Source: CAG-791 sp045130475
GTDB lineage: Bacteria; Bacillota; Clostridia; Lachnospirales; Lachnospiraceae
Length of the DNA: 60,500 nt
Direction of reading: 5' to 3'
NCBI GenBank assembly: GCA_045130475.1
Contig: JBGUPU010000059.1
Coordinates: forward strand, 1-60,500
This document shows, one piece after another, positions 42,207 to 51,330 of this stretch (position 1 is the stretch's first letter; each line of letters starts with the position of its first letter). The notes below the pieces were generated by a model. It worked only from the letters and a program-made list of their open reading frames with translations, had not been told where the DNA came from and ran no database searches. The position numbers were made by a program, and so were the translations under genes.

Positions 42207-43901
42207 ATGGCAGACGGACTTTCTTTATACAGATCCTGGCTGGAAAAGCTGCCCGCGGACGATCCGCTGCATGCGGAGCTCCTGGCAATTGAAGGGGATG
42301 AAAAAGAGATCGGGGACCGGTTTTATCAGGAAATCGTGTTCGGCACGGCTGGCCTCAGAGGCATCTGCGGGGCAGGCACAAACCGGATGAACCGGCTGAC
42401 GGTGGGACGCGCCACGAAGGGAATCGCGGACTTCATTCTGGACTCCGGAGAGGATCCCAAGGCCGGTGTGGCGATTGCCTATGACTGCCGGTATTTCTCC
42501 AAAGAGTTTTCTGAACTGGCGGCATCGATCCTGATGGGAAGCGGGATCCATGTCTATCTGTTTCCGTCCATGCGCCCTACGCCGGAGCTCTCTTTTGCCA
42601 TCCGAAAATACGGGACTGTGTCCGGCATCAATATGACCGCCAGCCACAATCCCAAGGAATACAATGGTTATAAGGTCTATTGGAAGGACGGCGCCCAGAT
42701 CTCCGGCAGTGTCTCGGACGGGATCCTCGAGCGGATCCGGAAGCTGGATCTGTTTGACGATTTCGGCGGGATCTCCCTGGAGGAAGGAAAGGAGAAGGGA
42801 CTTCTGACCATGCTGGGAGAGGAGACGGACCGCGCCTACCTCGACTATGTCTATTCCATGCGGCAGCGGACTGACTGCGAGCTGGACAAGAGCGTCTGTG
42901 TGGTCTACACACCCCTGAACGGCGCCGGCAGCATTCCCATGGCGACGGTGGCTGAGGAGCTCGGGTATGACCATTTTTATATTGTTCCGGAACAGAAAGA
43001 TCCCGACCCGGAATTCACTACCGTGGGGTATCCCAACCCCGAGGACCCCAAGGGCTTTGAGTTGGCAGAAAAGCTGGGCAGAGAGGTCGGCGCGGAGGTT
43101 CTGATCGCGACTGACCCCGACAGCGACCGCATGGCGATCGAGATTCCGGATGGAAACGGAGGTTATGTGCCCCTCAACGGCAATCAGACCGGCGCTCTGC
43201 TCATCGCCTATATGGCGCAGAGCCAGAAGGAGGCGGGAACTCTTCCCAAAAAGGCCGGCATGATCAAGTCGATCGTGACAGGAGATCTGGGAAAGGCAAT
43301 CTGCAAGGCCAACGGGATCAGTGTCTATGAGGCGCTGACAGGCTTTAAAAATATCTGCGGTGTGATCCCTCGTCTGGAGAAAGAGGGATACAGCTACTTC
43401 TTCGGTTACGAGGAGAGCATCGGATGCGCCCCGGGAGAGGCGGTCCGCGACAAGGACGGCGTCTGCGCAGCCATGTTGGTAATGGAACTGGCGGCCTGGT
43501 GCAAAAAGCGCGGGGAGACCATCGCTGATGCTCTGGAGGCGCTCTACCGGAAATACGGTTATTACGCAGAAGACCAGGTATCGGTCGTTCTGAAGGGACA
43601 GGAGGGTGCCGCCAGGATCGGGCGCATCATGGATGCTTTTCGCGGCAATCCCCCGAAGGAGTACGGCTCCCTGAAGGCTGCGGAGATCATCGATTATATC
43701 AACGGCTATGAGGATATTCCTGCTTCCAACGTCCTGAAATTTATCATGGACGACGGCAGCTGGTTTGCCATGCGCCCCTCCGGCACAGAGCCCAAGATCA
43801 AGTTCTACTATTACGCAGTCGCAAAAACACACGAGGATTCCGAAGCCCGCGTCGAAGAGATGAGGAATGCGGTAAATGCCATCATCGATACTATCGCGTG
43901 A
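42207..43901 (+). CDS. pgcA: Phosphoglucomutase / phosphomannomutase
   Basis: A 564-residue alpha-D-phosphohexomutase of the long Gram-positive type. The N-terminal substrate region is GTAGLRGICGAGTNRMN. The phosphoserine loop is TASHNPKEYNGYK, the metal loop is ATDPDSDRM, the sugar-binding loop is FGYEESIG, and the C-terminal phosphate loop is MRPSGTEPKIK. It interconverts hexose 1- and 6-phosphates, feeding UDP-glucose and wall polymer synthesis. GGAAAGGGGAAAG precedes the ATG. It is transcribed alone to the terminator at 43960. Confidence 0.94.
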   Translation: MADGLSLYRSWLEKLPADDPLHAELLAIEGDEKEIGDRFYQEIVFGTAGLRGICGAGTNRMNRLTVGRATKGIADFILDSGEDPKAGVAIAYDCRYFSKEFSELAASILMGSGIHVYLFPSMRPTPELSFAIRKYGTVSGINMTASHNPKEYNGYKVYWKDGAQISGSVSDGILERIRKLDLFDDFGGISLEEGKEKGLLTMLGEETDRAYLDYVYSMRQRTDCELDKSVCVVYTPLNGAGSIPMATVAEELGYDHFYIVPEQKDPDPEFTTVGYPNPEDPKGFELAEKLGREVGAEVLIATDPDSDRMAIEIPDGNGGYVPLNGNQTGALLIAYMAQSQKEAGTLPKKAGMIKSIVTGDLGKAICKANGISVYEALTGFKNICGVIPRLEKEGYSYFFGYEESIGCAPGEAVRDKDGVCAAMLVMELAAWCKKRGETIADALEALYRKYGYYAEDQVSVVLKGQEGAARIGRIMDAFRGNPPKEYGSLKAAEIIDYINGYEDIPASNVLKFIMDDGSWFAMRPSGTEPKIKFYYYAVAKTHEDSEARVEEMRNAVNAIIDTIA

Positions 43902-43959
43902 CGCTGCAGAGATTCGGGGAGCGGATCGACGCACAGTAAATGGTTCTAATTGAAAAAAT

Positions 43960-44004
43960 ACCGGCAGCAGCTGCTTTGCAATGAGCAGCTGCTGCCGGTT
44001 TCTT
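43960..44004. terminator. Bidirectional terminator between mutase and CDF genes
   Basis: A 16-bp perfect stem (ACCGGCAGCAGCTGCT with AGCAGCTGCTGCCGGT, 43960-43975 and 43984-43999) with T-rich right and A-rich left flanks. Confidence 0.9.
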
Positions 44005-44063
44005 TGCATATCTGGATGCCTGCACTCGATGGTATGTGCAGGACTGTCAGCAATCAAATCCTG

Positions 44064-45206
44064 TTAAGTCGTAGAAATATCTACATCGGGCGCGATTACG
44101 ATCTTGTAATCGGGGCAGGCTTCTCCCACCTCCCTGTAGAGAATCTCCAGAGCTTCTTTCGGGCTGATCTCAAAGCTCATGACGACGTCGAATGTCATCT
44201 CTTTTTTCTCAACATCCACGTAAAAGCCGTGGAACTGGACGGCCCAGTCATGGGACATGACGATCTTGCAGACATTATTCTGTATCTTTGCAGCCTCATC
44301 GTTTCCGGTGTTGTAGGAATAAACGCCGACACCGGTCAGGATGACGCCGGTCTCCCGGTAGACTTTTGCTTCTGCTTTTCTGGTCAGCCGGTCAACTTCC
44401 CTTACGGTCATGGTATCCGGAAGCTCGAGATGGACGGAAGCCAGGTTTTTATCCGGTCCGTAATTGTGCAGGATGAGGTCGAAGGCACCCCGGACTTCCG
44501 GCTCTTCAGAGAGAAGCTTTTTGATCTCCTGTGTAGTCTCCTGGTCTGCCCGCCTGCCCAGGATCTCGTCCAGGGTTTCCATCATCATTTCGATACCGGA
44601 CTTGATAATGATGACGGAGATGACGGCCCCTACGTAGGCCTCCAGTGAGATTCCGCTGATCGTGAAGATGATTGCGGAGGCTAGTACGGAGAGAGAAAGG
44701 ACAGCGTCAAAAGCCGCATCGGAACCGGAGGCGACCAGGGAGCCGGAATTCACCTTTTTGCCCTGTGCTTTCACATACCGTCCCAGAACCAGTTTGACGA
44801 CGACCGCCACAGCGATAATGAAAAGAGAGACCATGCTGTAGTCCGCCTTCTCGGGGTGGATGATCTTCTTGACGGACTCAACCGCGGAAGTGATGCCTGC
44901 GTAGAGGACGATGGCGGAAACGATCATGGCGCTCAGATACTCGATCCTGCCGTATCCCAGGGGATGCTTTTTGTCCGGCAGTCTGCCTGCCAGCTTTGTT
45001 CCTACGATCGTGATGATGGAGGACAGGGCGTCAGAGAGATTATTGACGGCGTCCAGGGTGACGGCAATCGAATTGGAGAGAATGCCGATCGCGGCTTTAA
45101 AGGCTGCGAGAAATACATTAGTGATGATACCGATGATACTGGTCCTGATGATGACAGAGTCACGGCTGGCTTCTGCCTGATTTGTTTTTGTGCAGTTTGT
45201 TTCCAT
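44064..45206 (-). CDS. Cation diffusion facilitator (CDF) metal transporter
   Basis: A 380-residue protein with six membrane helices and a cytoplasmic C-terminal metal-binding domain. Family features are SIAVTLDAVNNLSDALSS (helix II site, with Asn-Asp), KKHPLGYGRIEYL and SDAAFDAVLSLSVL (helix V site). CDF proteins export Zn, Mn, Fe or other divalent ions against protons. The C-terminal part is longer than in short CDF proteins and includes a ferredoxin-like fold plus an extra region of about 60 residues. It is transcribed leftward, divergent from the AraC gene. The metal cannot be fixed from sequence. Confidence 0.9.
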   Translation of the reverse strand: METNCTKTNQAEASRDSVIIRTSIIGIITNVFLAAFKAAIGILSNSIAVTLDAVNNLSDALSSIITIVGTKLAGRLPDKKHPLGYGRIEYLSAMIVSAIVLYAGITSAVESVKKIIHPEKADYSMVSLFIIAVAVVVKLVLGRYVKAQGKKVNSGSLVASGSDAAFDAVLSLSVLASAIIFTISGISLEAYVGAVISVIIIKSGIEMMMETLDEILGRRADQETTQEIKKLLSEEPEVRGAFDLILHNYGPDKNLASVHLELPDTMTVREVDRLTRKAEAKVYRETGVILTGVGVYSYNTGNDEAAKIQNNVCKIVMSHDWAVQFHGFYVDVEKKEMTFDVVMSFEISPKEALEILYREVGEACPDYKIVIAPDVDISTT

Positions 45207-45583
45207 AATTCTGTTTTTCCTGTCGTGTAAAAGATATTGATGAATCGTCGGAAAGCAGGCCCTTCGCTCCTGTCCGGCGTCCTTTGCATCCGTTAATGAT
45301 AACAGTTTGAAATATAGAGCGCAAGTTGAGCAAACAGGCGATATTAGGAAAGAGTTTCACTGTTGTAAGAGGAAGGGCGGCAAATTTGCATATATGGTGT
45401 TTTATGCTGGAATAATAACCATTTTAACCATATCAGGAAAGAAGAGAAAGATAGAATTTCCTACAGGGCAAAAATAGAACATTTTCAGGCAAGCGTGTGT
45501 ATTCACAAGAGGGTCTTTATTTTATAATATCTTATTGTAAACAAAAACATCGCGGACACAAAAGCACATGCAGGAGTGACAGG
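45207..45583. other. Divergent promoter region between CDF and AraC genes
   Basis: No gene is visible in this AT-rich stretch. The rightward promoter is TTCACA (45502-45507) with TATAAT (45523-45528), 15 bp apart. A leftward promoter must also lie here, but no clear one was seen. ACCATTTTAACCAT (45418-45431) holds a short direct repeat that could bind a regulator. Confidence 0.5.
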
Positions 45584-46444
45584 ATGGAACACGATACCAG
45601 AGAAAGAATAAAAATCTTAAACGAAAAAGGTATCATGGACATCAGCGGAGCAGGATTCCACACGCCGACGGAATTTGCGGCGGAACATCTCTTCTATGTC
45701 GCCTGGAGCAGCTGCTACGAATGCAGCAGACTCTACTCGGTCAAGAGAGAATTCCTGGATTTCTACTCAGTGATCTGCGTGCTGGACGGACAGATGGAGG
45801 TCTGCTACGAAGGAAAAAAGATTCTCGTAAAGAAAGATGAACTCGTCCTTCTGGATTTCAGAAAGCCCCATTCCTACACTTGTACCTCGGACCGCCTGGT
45901 AAAATGGGAGGCGGTCTTCAAAGGGAATGAATCGGAAGCCTTCTACAATCTGATCACTGAGAGGTGGGGACACAAGTTCAGGATGACCGGCAGGCTGAAA
46001 GGAACAATTCAGAGGCTTCGGCAGGAACTCGACTCCTCCTTCCCGCAGGATCACACCATTTCCATGATAATCCACGCCATGTTCTGCAACATGATCAGCC
46101 AGAATGAAGTTTCTGTTTCACCGCCTGTCAGAGAGGCCATGACTTACATCTACAACCACTACAGCGAGCAGGTGCAGATCAGCGAGATCGCGGAACAGGT
46201 TTCCCTGAGCCGGTATTACTTCACAAGGCTGTTCCGCAAGGAGACGGGACGGACGCCCAATGAATACCTGGCAGAAATCCGGGTCAACTTTGCCAGGGAG
46301 ATGCTGATAGAGAAGATCCTGTCGGTGTCGGAAATCGCAGAGCGCTGCGGATTCGCCAACACCTCACACTTTACAAGGTTTTTCAGAGAGAAAACAGGAC
46401 AGACGCCTGCAGCCTTCCGGAAATCCTTCAACCTGATGGAATAA
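45584..46444 (+). CDS. AraC family transcriptional regulator
   Basis: A 286-residue protein: an N-terminal cupin-type sensing domain (about 1-170, LDGQMEVCYEGKKILVKKDE, DFRKPHSYTC) and a C-terminal double helix-turn-helix (about 185-286, ISEIAEQVSLSRYYFTRLFR, then VSEIAERCGFANTSHFTRFF). These usually activate adjacent sugar-use genes when a ligand binds. It lies 159 bp upstream of the Gfo/Idh/MocA and TIM-barrel isomerase genes on the same strand, which are its likely targets. The ATG follows AGGAG. Confidence 0.9.
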   Translation: MEHDTRERIKILNEKGIMDISGAGFHTPTEFAAEHLFYVAWSSCYECSRLYSVKREFLDFYSVICVLDGQMEVCYEGKKILVKKDELVLLDFRKPHSYTCTSDRLVKWEAVFKGNESEAFYNLITERWGHKFRMTGRLKGTIQRLRQELDSSFPQDHTISMIIHAMFCNMISQNEVSVSPPVREAMTYIYNHYSEQVQISEIAEQVSLSRYYFTRLFRKETGRTPNEYLAEIRVNFAREMLIEKILSVSEIAERCGFANTSHFTRFFREKTGQTPAAFRKSFNLME

Positions 46445-46603
46445 GATGGAAATTGAAGTGTGAAGGAAAATCACCAAGTGAACAGAAAGACCTTCTCCTC
46501 CGGCAGAGAAAAGCCGAAGAGACAGCTCTTTCCAAAATAAATAAAAAATCAAAACCACACAAAAATAAAAGTCAAAAAACAAAAAAACAAGGAGGAAAAA
46601 GCA

Positions 46604-47782
46604 ATGATTAACGGTTCCAAGGTTCTCGATCACAGTATTCGCTGGGCAATGGTAGGCGGCGGCAAGGGCAGCCAGATCGGCTACATCCACAGATCTGCCG
46701 CACAGCGCGACAACAACTTCAAGCTGGTAGCAGGCGCATTCGATATCAATCCCGAGCGCGGCATCGAATTCGGCAAAGAGCTGGGCGTGGAACCCGACCG
46801 CTGCTATCCCGATTATCAGACTATGTTTGCTGAGGAGCAGAAGCGCGGCGAAGACAGGATCGAAGCTGTCTCCATCGCAACTCCCAACGGCACTCACTAC
46901 GCCATCTCCAAGGCAGCCCTGGAAGCAGGCTTCCATGTTGTCTGCGAGAAGCCCGTCTGCTTCACCAGCAAAGAAGCTGAGGAGCTGGTCGCAATCGCCA
47001 AGGAAAAGAACCTGGTCGTCGGTGTGACCTACGGCTACTCCGGACACCAGATGATCCAGCAGGCCCGCCAGATGATCAAGAACGGCGACCTGGGTCCCAT
47101 CCGCCTGATCAACATGAGCTTCGCTTTCGGCGGCTACAACACCAAGATTGAGGAGACCAACGCAGCAGCAAGATGGCGTTTCGATCCCGCCAAGGCAGGC
47201 ATCTCCTTCGCCATGGGTGATGTCGGCACACATCCCCTCTACCTCATCGAGGCCATGATCCCGGATATGAAGATCAGAGACGTCATGTGCACCAAGCAGG
47301 CCTTTGTCGAGGGACGTCAGCTCGAGGACAACGCCTTTACAATCATGAACCTGGACGGCAGCGAGAATGTCCAGGACGGCGCACAGGTTTACTGCTGGTC
47401 CAGCTCCATCAACTGCGGCGCCCGCCACGGCCACAAGATTCGTGTCATCGGCTCCAAGGCTTCCATCGAGTGGGATGACGAGCGTCCCAACCAGATGACC
47501 TATGAGATCGACGGCGAGCCCGTCCGCATCCTGGAGCGCGGCGCAGGCTACCTGTATCCCGAAGCACGCGTCGAGGACCGCATCGGCGGCGGCCATGCAG
47601 AGGGCCTGTTCGAGGCATGGAGTAATCTCTACAGAAGGTTTGCAATTGCCATGTCCGGTGCGGACAGCTCCGAGTACGGCGACTTCTGGTATCCCGATGT
47701 CGAGGCAGGCGCAAACGGCATCAAGTGGCTCGAGAAGTGTGTCGAGTCCGCCGACAAGGGCAGCATCTGGATCAAGTGGTAA
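46604..47782 (+). CDS. Gfo/Idh/MocA family oxidoreductase
   Basis: A 392-residue NAD(P)-dependent dehydrogenase. The Rossmann start WAMVGGGKGSQIG binds the dinucleotide. VSIATPNGTHY and the EKPV catalytic Lys-Pro segment (HVVCEKPVCF) are intact, and the C-terminal domain has GDVGTHPLYLIE with the expected His. Substrates are usually inositols, sugars or sugar acids. A strong AAGGAGG precedes the start. Codon choice is far more restricted than in neighbouring genes (C-ending codons, AAG for Lys), implying high expression. It probably works with the isomerase downstream. Confidence 0.9.
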   Translation: MINGSKVLDHSIRWAMVGGGKGSQIGYIHRSAAQRDNNFKLVAGAFDINPERGIEFGKELGVEPDRCYPDYQTMFAEEQKRGEDRIEAVSIATPNGTHYAISKAALEAGFHVVCEKPVCFTSKEAEELVAIAKEKNLVVGVTYGYSGHQMIQQARQMIKNGDLGPIRLINMSFAFGGYNTKIEETNAAARWRFDPAKAGISFAMGDVGTHPLYLIEAMIPDMKIRDVMCTKQAFVEGRQLEDNAFTIMNLDGSENVQDGAQVYCWSSSINCGARHGHKIRVIGSKASIEWDDERPNQMTYEIDGEPVRILERGAGYLYPEARVEDRIGGGHAEGLFEAWSNLYRRFAIAMSGADSSEYGDFWYPDVEAGANGIKWLEKCVESADKGSIWIKW

Positions 47783-47853
47783 TCCCCTTCGGGGATGGGC
47801 GTTCGCCGTTTAACTCGGGTTTTCACGCAAAGAACGCGTGAAAACCCTCGAGT
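47782..47853 (+). promoter_or_regulatory. Two intercistronic hairpins
   Basis: ATCCCC/GGGGAT (47782-47796), adjoining the stop codon, and a 16-bp stem with a two-base bulge (47813-47828 with 47836-47853). No T run follows, so this is probably an mRNA-stability or processing element rather than a terminator. Confidence 0.6.
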
Positions 47854-47954
47854 CTGGTGCAGGTGTGACTTGTAACCAAAACCATCATTCTGAATGAGAA
47901 ATCCTTCCGGATAATCTCCGGGTTCTACTTTTTAAAATAATGGAGGTACTTTCC

Positions 47955-48887
47955 ATGGCTATGCAGATCTGTGGTGCTCCGGCGAGCTGGGGCGTAGACA
48001 ATCCCGAAAATCCTTACCTTCCTTCCTGGACCAAGGTCCTCTCCGAGGCACATCAGGCAGGCTACACTGCGATTGAGCTGGGACCTTATGGCTATATGCC
48101 GATTGATCCGGCAATCGTCGCCGAAGAGCTGGAAAAGAACCAGCTGGCCATTGTTGCGGGCACCATCTTCCACGACCTGGTCGATCCCGCCAACCAGCCT
48201 TCTGTCCTGGAGGCAGTTGACAACATCTGCAAACTGATCACTGATGACAGAATGCCCAAGCTTCCCGTTATGGAAGGCCAGAAGTTCCCCACCCCTTACA
48301 TGACTGTTATGGACTGGGGCCACGACGAGCGTGATTTCAACGCCGGCCACTATGACCGCGCACCCCGCATGAACGATGAAGAGTGGAAGCAGTTCCTGAG
48401 CCACGTCCGCGCTGTATGTGAGCGCGCCAACAGCTGGGGCGTCCGTCCTGTGATTCACCCTCACTCCGGCACCTACATCGAGTTCTCCGATGAGATCGCC
48501 CGCTACGTGCAGGATATGCCCTATGAGATCGCAGGCCTCTGCCTCGACACCGGCCACCTCTACTACTGCGACATGGATCCAGTGGAGTATCTCAAGAAGT
48601 ACGCTGACGTTCTGGATTATGTCCACTTCAAGGACGTCGACCAGAAGGTCTACGAGCAGGTCATGAGCGAGCACATCCGTTTCTTCGACGGCTGCGGCAA
48701 AGGAACCATGTGCCCCGTCGGCACAGGCGCCCTGGACTATCCCGCCATCAAGACTGCCCTCGAGGAGATCGGCTACAGCGGCTACATCACCATCGAGCAG
48801 GAGCGCGACCCCAGGAACCAGGAGACCTCCCTGCGTGACATCAAGGCCAGCGTCGACTACCTCAAGAGCGTCGGCTATCAGATCTGA
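47955..48887 (+). CDS. Sugar phosphate isomerase/epimerase (xylose isomerase-like TIM barrel)
   Basis: A 310-residue TIM-barrel protein of the IolE/AP endonuclease-2 superfamily. Metal-ligand segments are visible: AIELGPYGYM (Glu), VIHPHSGTYIEF (His), LCLDTGHLYYC (Asp, His), YVHFKDVD (His, Asp) and YITIEQERD (Glu). IolE-like enzymes dehydrate or epimerise inositol-derived keto compounds, which fits pairing with a Gfo/Idh/MocA dehydrogenase. The start at 47955 follows GGAGGT. Codon use is strongly biased like the previous gene, implying high expression. The exact substrate is unknown. Confidence 0.87.
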   Translation: MAMQICGAPASWGVDNPENPYLPSWTKVLSEAHQAGYTAIELGPYGYMPIDPAIVAEELEKNQLAIVAGTIFHDLVDPANQPSVLEAVDNICKLITDDRMPKLPVMEGQKFPTPYMTVMDWGHDERDFNAGHYDRAPRMNDEEWKQFLSHVRAVCERANSWGVRPVIHPHSGTYIEFSDEIARYVQDMPYEIAGLCLDTGHLYYCDMDPVEYLKKYADVLDYVHFKDVDQKVYEQVMSEHIRFFDGCGKGTMCPVGTGALDYPAIKTALEEIGYSGYITIEQERDPRNQETSLRDIKASVDYLKSVGYQI

Positions 48888-48923
48888 TCGGAGCATCATT
48901 AACAACCGGACTAAATGAAAATC

Positions 48924-48964
48924 AGAGCGGATTCCCTGCTTGCAAGGGAGTCCGCTCTTTGTCA
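48924..48964 (+). terminator. Terminator of the isomerase gene
   Basis: AGAGCGGATTCCCT pairs with AGGGAGTCCGCTCT (48924-48937, 48945-48958; one G-U pair), followed by TTGTC. Confidence 0.75.
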
Positions 48965-49061
48965 TAATAGAAAGGTTCCATTCGGTAACCGACACTGCAC
49001 CTGGCAGGAAGGGAGACCGGGATAGTTACTATTTTTACAGTTCGGTAAGGAGAGAGAGACT

Positions 49062-50024
49062 ATGTGGAAAAAAACGGCAGCGGTATTGTGCCTGGTGCTC
49101 GTGATGGTCTGCGGATGCGGAGGAACATCAAAAGAAGCAGAGAGCGGCGCTGCAAAGACAGAAGAAACGAAGACGCAGGACAAGACCGGAGATACATCGG
49201 CAGCGGGCAGCACAGATCAGGCAGCTGCGGATAAGACTGCCGGATCCGGAAATACGCAGGCAGCTGCGGGAGCGGAAACGGAAAATACAGGCAGTACTTC
49301 GGCGGAAGCGGCGTCTGCCGGAGAGACTGCCGCGGCGGGTCGTACAGGAAGCAGTGCCGCAGAGTATGCTGCCGAATCCAGAGGACTGATCGTCATCGAT
49401 CCCGGACACCAGCAGTACGGGAATCCGGAACAGGAACCTGTGGGCCCGGGCGCCTCGGAGACCAAGGCAAAAGTCAGCGGGGGCACGAGCGGCGTCACGA
49501 CCGGTGTTCCCGAGTATCAGCTGACACTGGACATCGGTCTGCAGCTTCGCGACGAGCTGGAAGCCCGCGGATATAAGGTGATCATGGTACGCGAGACCAA
49601 TGAAGTGGATATCAGCAATTCCGAGCGGGCAGCTGTGGCAAACGAGGCGGACGCGGATGCATTTATACGGATCCATGCCAACGGTTCTGAAAACCGCGGA
49701 GTGACCGGAGCGATGACGATCTGCCAGACCCCCGGCAACATATATAACGGAGATCTCTACGAAGAGTCCCGCAGACTGGCCGATTGCATTCTCAATTCCT
49801 ATACCGAGAAGACCGGTATTGACTACGAATACGTCTGGGAGACCGACTCCATGAGCGGGATCAACTGGGCGCAGGTCCCCGTGACGATCATCGAGATGGG
49901 ATATATGACAAACTCTGATGAAGACCTTCTGATGCAGAATCCGCAGTTTCAGGAAAAGATGACTGACGGAATCGCTGACGGAATCGACGCATACATGACA
50001 GATCAGACACCTGAGGAGGAGTGA
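49062..50024 (+). CDS. Lipoprotein N-acetylmuramoyl-L-alanine amidase
   Basis: A 320-residue protein. A short lipoprotein signal ends in VMVCGCGG (lipidated Cys17 or Cys19). A flexible Ala/Gly/Thr/Glu-rich linker runs to about residue 105. An Amidase_3 domain follows, with IVIDPGHQQYG, FIRIHANGS and TIIEMGYMTN supplying zinc and catalytic residues. It hydrolyses the MurNAc-L-Ala bond near the membrane surface. GGTAAGGAGAG precedes the ATG. It ends seven bases before the serine hydrolase gene, so the two wall-acting proteins are co-transcribed. Confidence 0.9.
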   Translation: MWKKTAAVLCLVLVMVCGCGGTSKEAESGAAKTEETKTQDKTGDTSAAGSTDQAAADKTAGSGNTQAAAGAETENTGSTSAEAASAGETAAAGRTGSSAAEYAAESRGLIVIDPGHQQYGNPEQEPVGPGASETKAKVSGGTSGVTTGVPEYQLTLDIGLQLRDELEARGYKVIMVRETNEVDISNSERAAVANEADADAFIRIHANGSENRGVTGAMTICQTPGNIYNGDLYEESRRLADCILNSYTEKTGIDYEYVWETDSMSGINWAQVPVTIIEMGYMTNSDEDLLMQNPQFQEKMTDGIADGIDAYMTDQTPEEE

Positions 50025-50031
50025 GTTTTCA

Positions 50032-51264
50032 ATGAGTACAGAGAACAGGAATGACAAAGAAGAGCTTGAACAGCTAAGCGGTCAAAGCGGGGAAAGCCCG
50101 GAAAGTGCACAGTATGAAGATTCCCGGAAAAGCAAGGATCCCGGAGTTGAATGGGCTGCCGAAAACGCGGAAGCCACCGGTGCGCACAATGCGGAAAATA
50201 TGCGGAGCGCGGGGATCCCGGGCCATGTTGTCATGATCATTGCCGCCTGTCTTGTGATTGCGATTGCACTCTGGTTTTATCTGGCAAAGAGGCCGGCACC
50301 GCCTTCTGAAGAAGCACAGAGCGGCGTTTCGGGAACGCAGGAGCAGGCACAGACAGCAGAGACGGCAGAGACGGCAGGTACAGGGGAGACCGCGGGTATC
50401 AGCGGTACAGCCGGTACAACAAGTGAAAACGCTATTCCCCTCAGTCCCAAAATGGAGGCCCTGGAAAAGTCCCTGCGCAAAGAGCTTGCGGAGAAGGCCG
50501 GAGACTGGTCGCTCTACCTGTATCGTCTGGACACCGGGGAGGAAATCGGCATCAATGCAAATGATCCCATGATCTCCGCGAGCCTGATCAAGCTCTATGT
50601 TGCAGGATGCTATCTGGAAGAAGTGGAGAAGGGAACGGTCGAGGACAATTATCAGCAGCAGCTTTTTGCCATGATTTCCGCAAGCGATAACGGCGCGACC
50701 AACCAGCTGATCGACCTTCTGGGCAAGGACCGGATCAATGCGTTTATTCAGGATCACCATTACCCTGCAGGAGAGCTGAACCGCAAAATGCTTGAAAGCA
50801 ACGGCACAGAGAACTACACATCCACAAAAGACTGTGGCCGCGTCCTTAAAAAAGTTTATGAGGGGACCTATGTCAACAAAGAGGCCTCGGAGAGGATCCT
50901 CGATGCCATGCGCGCACAGATCGCCCGCAACCGCTACAAGATCCCCGCAGGGGTTCCGGAAGGTGTTGAGACGGCCAATAAGACCGGAGAGCTCTTTACA
51001 AAAGATAAAAAAGGCGTCAACGTAAGTGTTCAGAACGATGCGGCGATTATTTTTGCGGAAGGTCATCCCTATGTGCTCACTGTGATGACAGCAGTTCCCG
51101 GCGCGGGAGAGGAAGAGCTCCACGTGCAGATCGCGGATCTGTCCAGAGAAGTCTATGAGGCTGTCTGCGGGACAGAGAACCCGGCAGAGGAGAGCAGTAC
51201 GGGAGAAACGAGCGCAGAGAACAGCCGGACGGGAGATACGCAGGAAGATAAAAAGTCAGAGTAA
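50032..51264 (+). CDS. Membrane-anchored serine hydrolase, class A beta-lactamase fold
   Basis: A 410-residue protein. An acidic N-terminal 60 residues, one membrane helix (HVVMIIAACLVIAIALWFYL) and a Thr/Ala/Gly-rich linker lead to a domain with all three penicillin-interacting motifs: SLIK (Ser184, Lys187), SDN (218-220) and KTG (317-319). The omega-loop ExxLN with the deacylating Glu of true class A beta-lactamases is not visible; the corresponding stretch reads KMLESNGTENYTST. A wall-peptide hydrolase or transpeptidase-like function is therefore favoured over antibiotic hydrolysis. The tail is acidic and disordered. Confidence 0.82.
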   Translation: MSTENRNDKEELEQLSGQSGESPESAQYEDSRKSKDPGVEWAAENAEATGAHNAENMRSAGIPGHVVMIIAACLVIAIALWFYLAKRPAPPSEEAQSGVSGTQEQAQTAETAETAGTGETAGISGTAGTTSENAIPLSPKMEALEKSLRKELAEKAGDWSLYLYRLDTGEEIGINANDPMISASLIKLYVAGCYLEEVEKGTVEDNYQQQLFAMISASDNGATNQLIDLLGKDRINAFIQDHHYPAGELNRKMLESNGTENYTSTKDCGRVLKKVYEGTYVNKEASERILDAMRAQIARNRYKIPAGVPEGVETANKTGELFTKDKKGVNVSVQNDAAIIFAEGHPYVLTVMTAVPGAGEEELHVQIADLSREVYEAVCGTENPAEESSTGETSAENSRTGDTQEDKKSE

Positions 51265-51330
51265 GCCTGCCATAGGTAAGGATAGAAATCTGACAGGATC
51301 CGGACCGGTTCCGGTCAGTGAGGAAAAAAT

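Noticed and set aside
50032..51264. Antibiotic-resistance beta-lactamase
   Set aside because: The deacylating omega-loop Glu is not visible, and the protein is membrane-anchored and coupled to an amidase.
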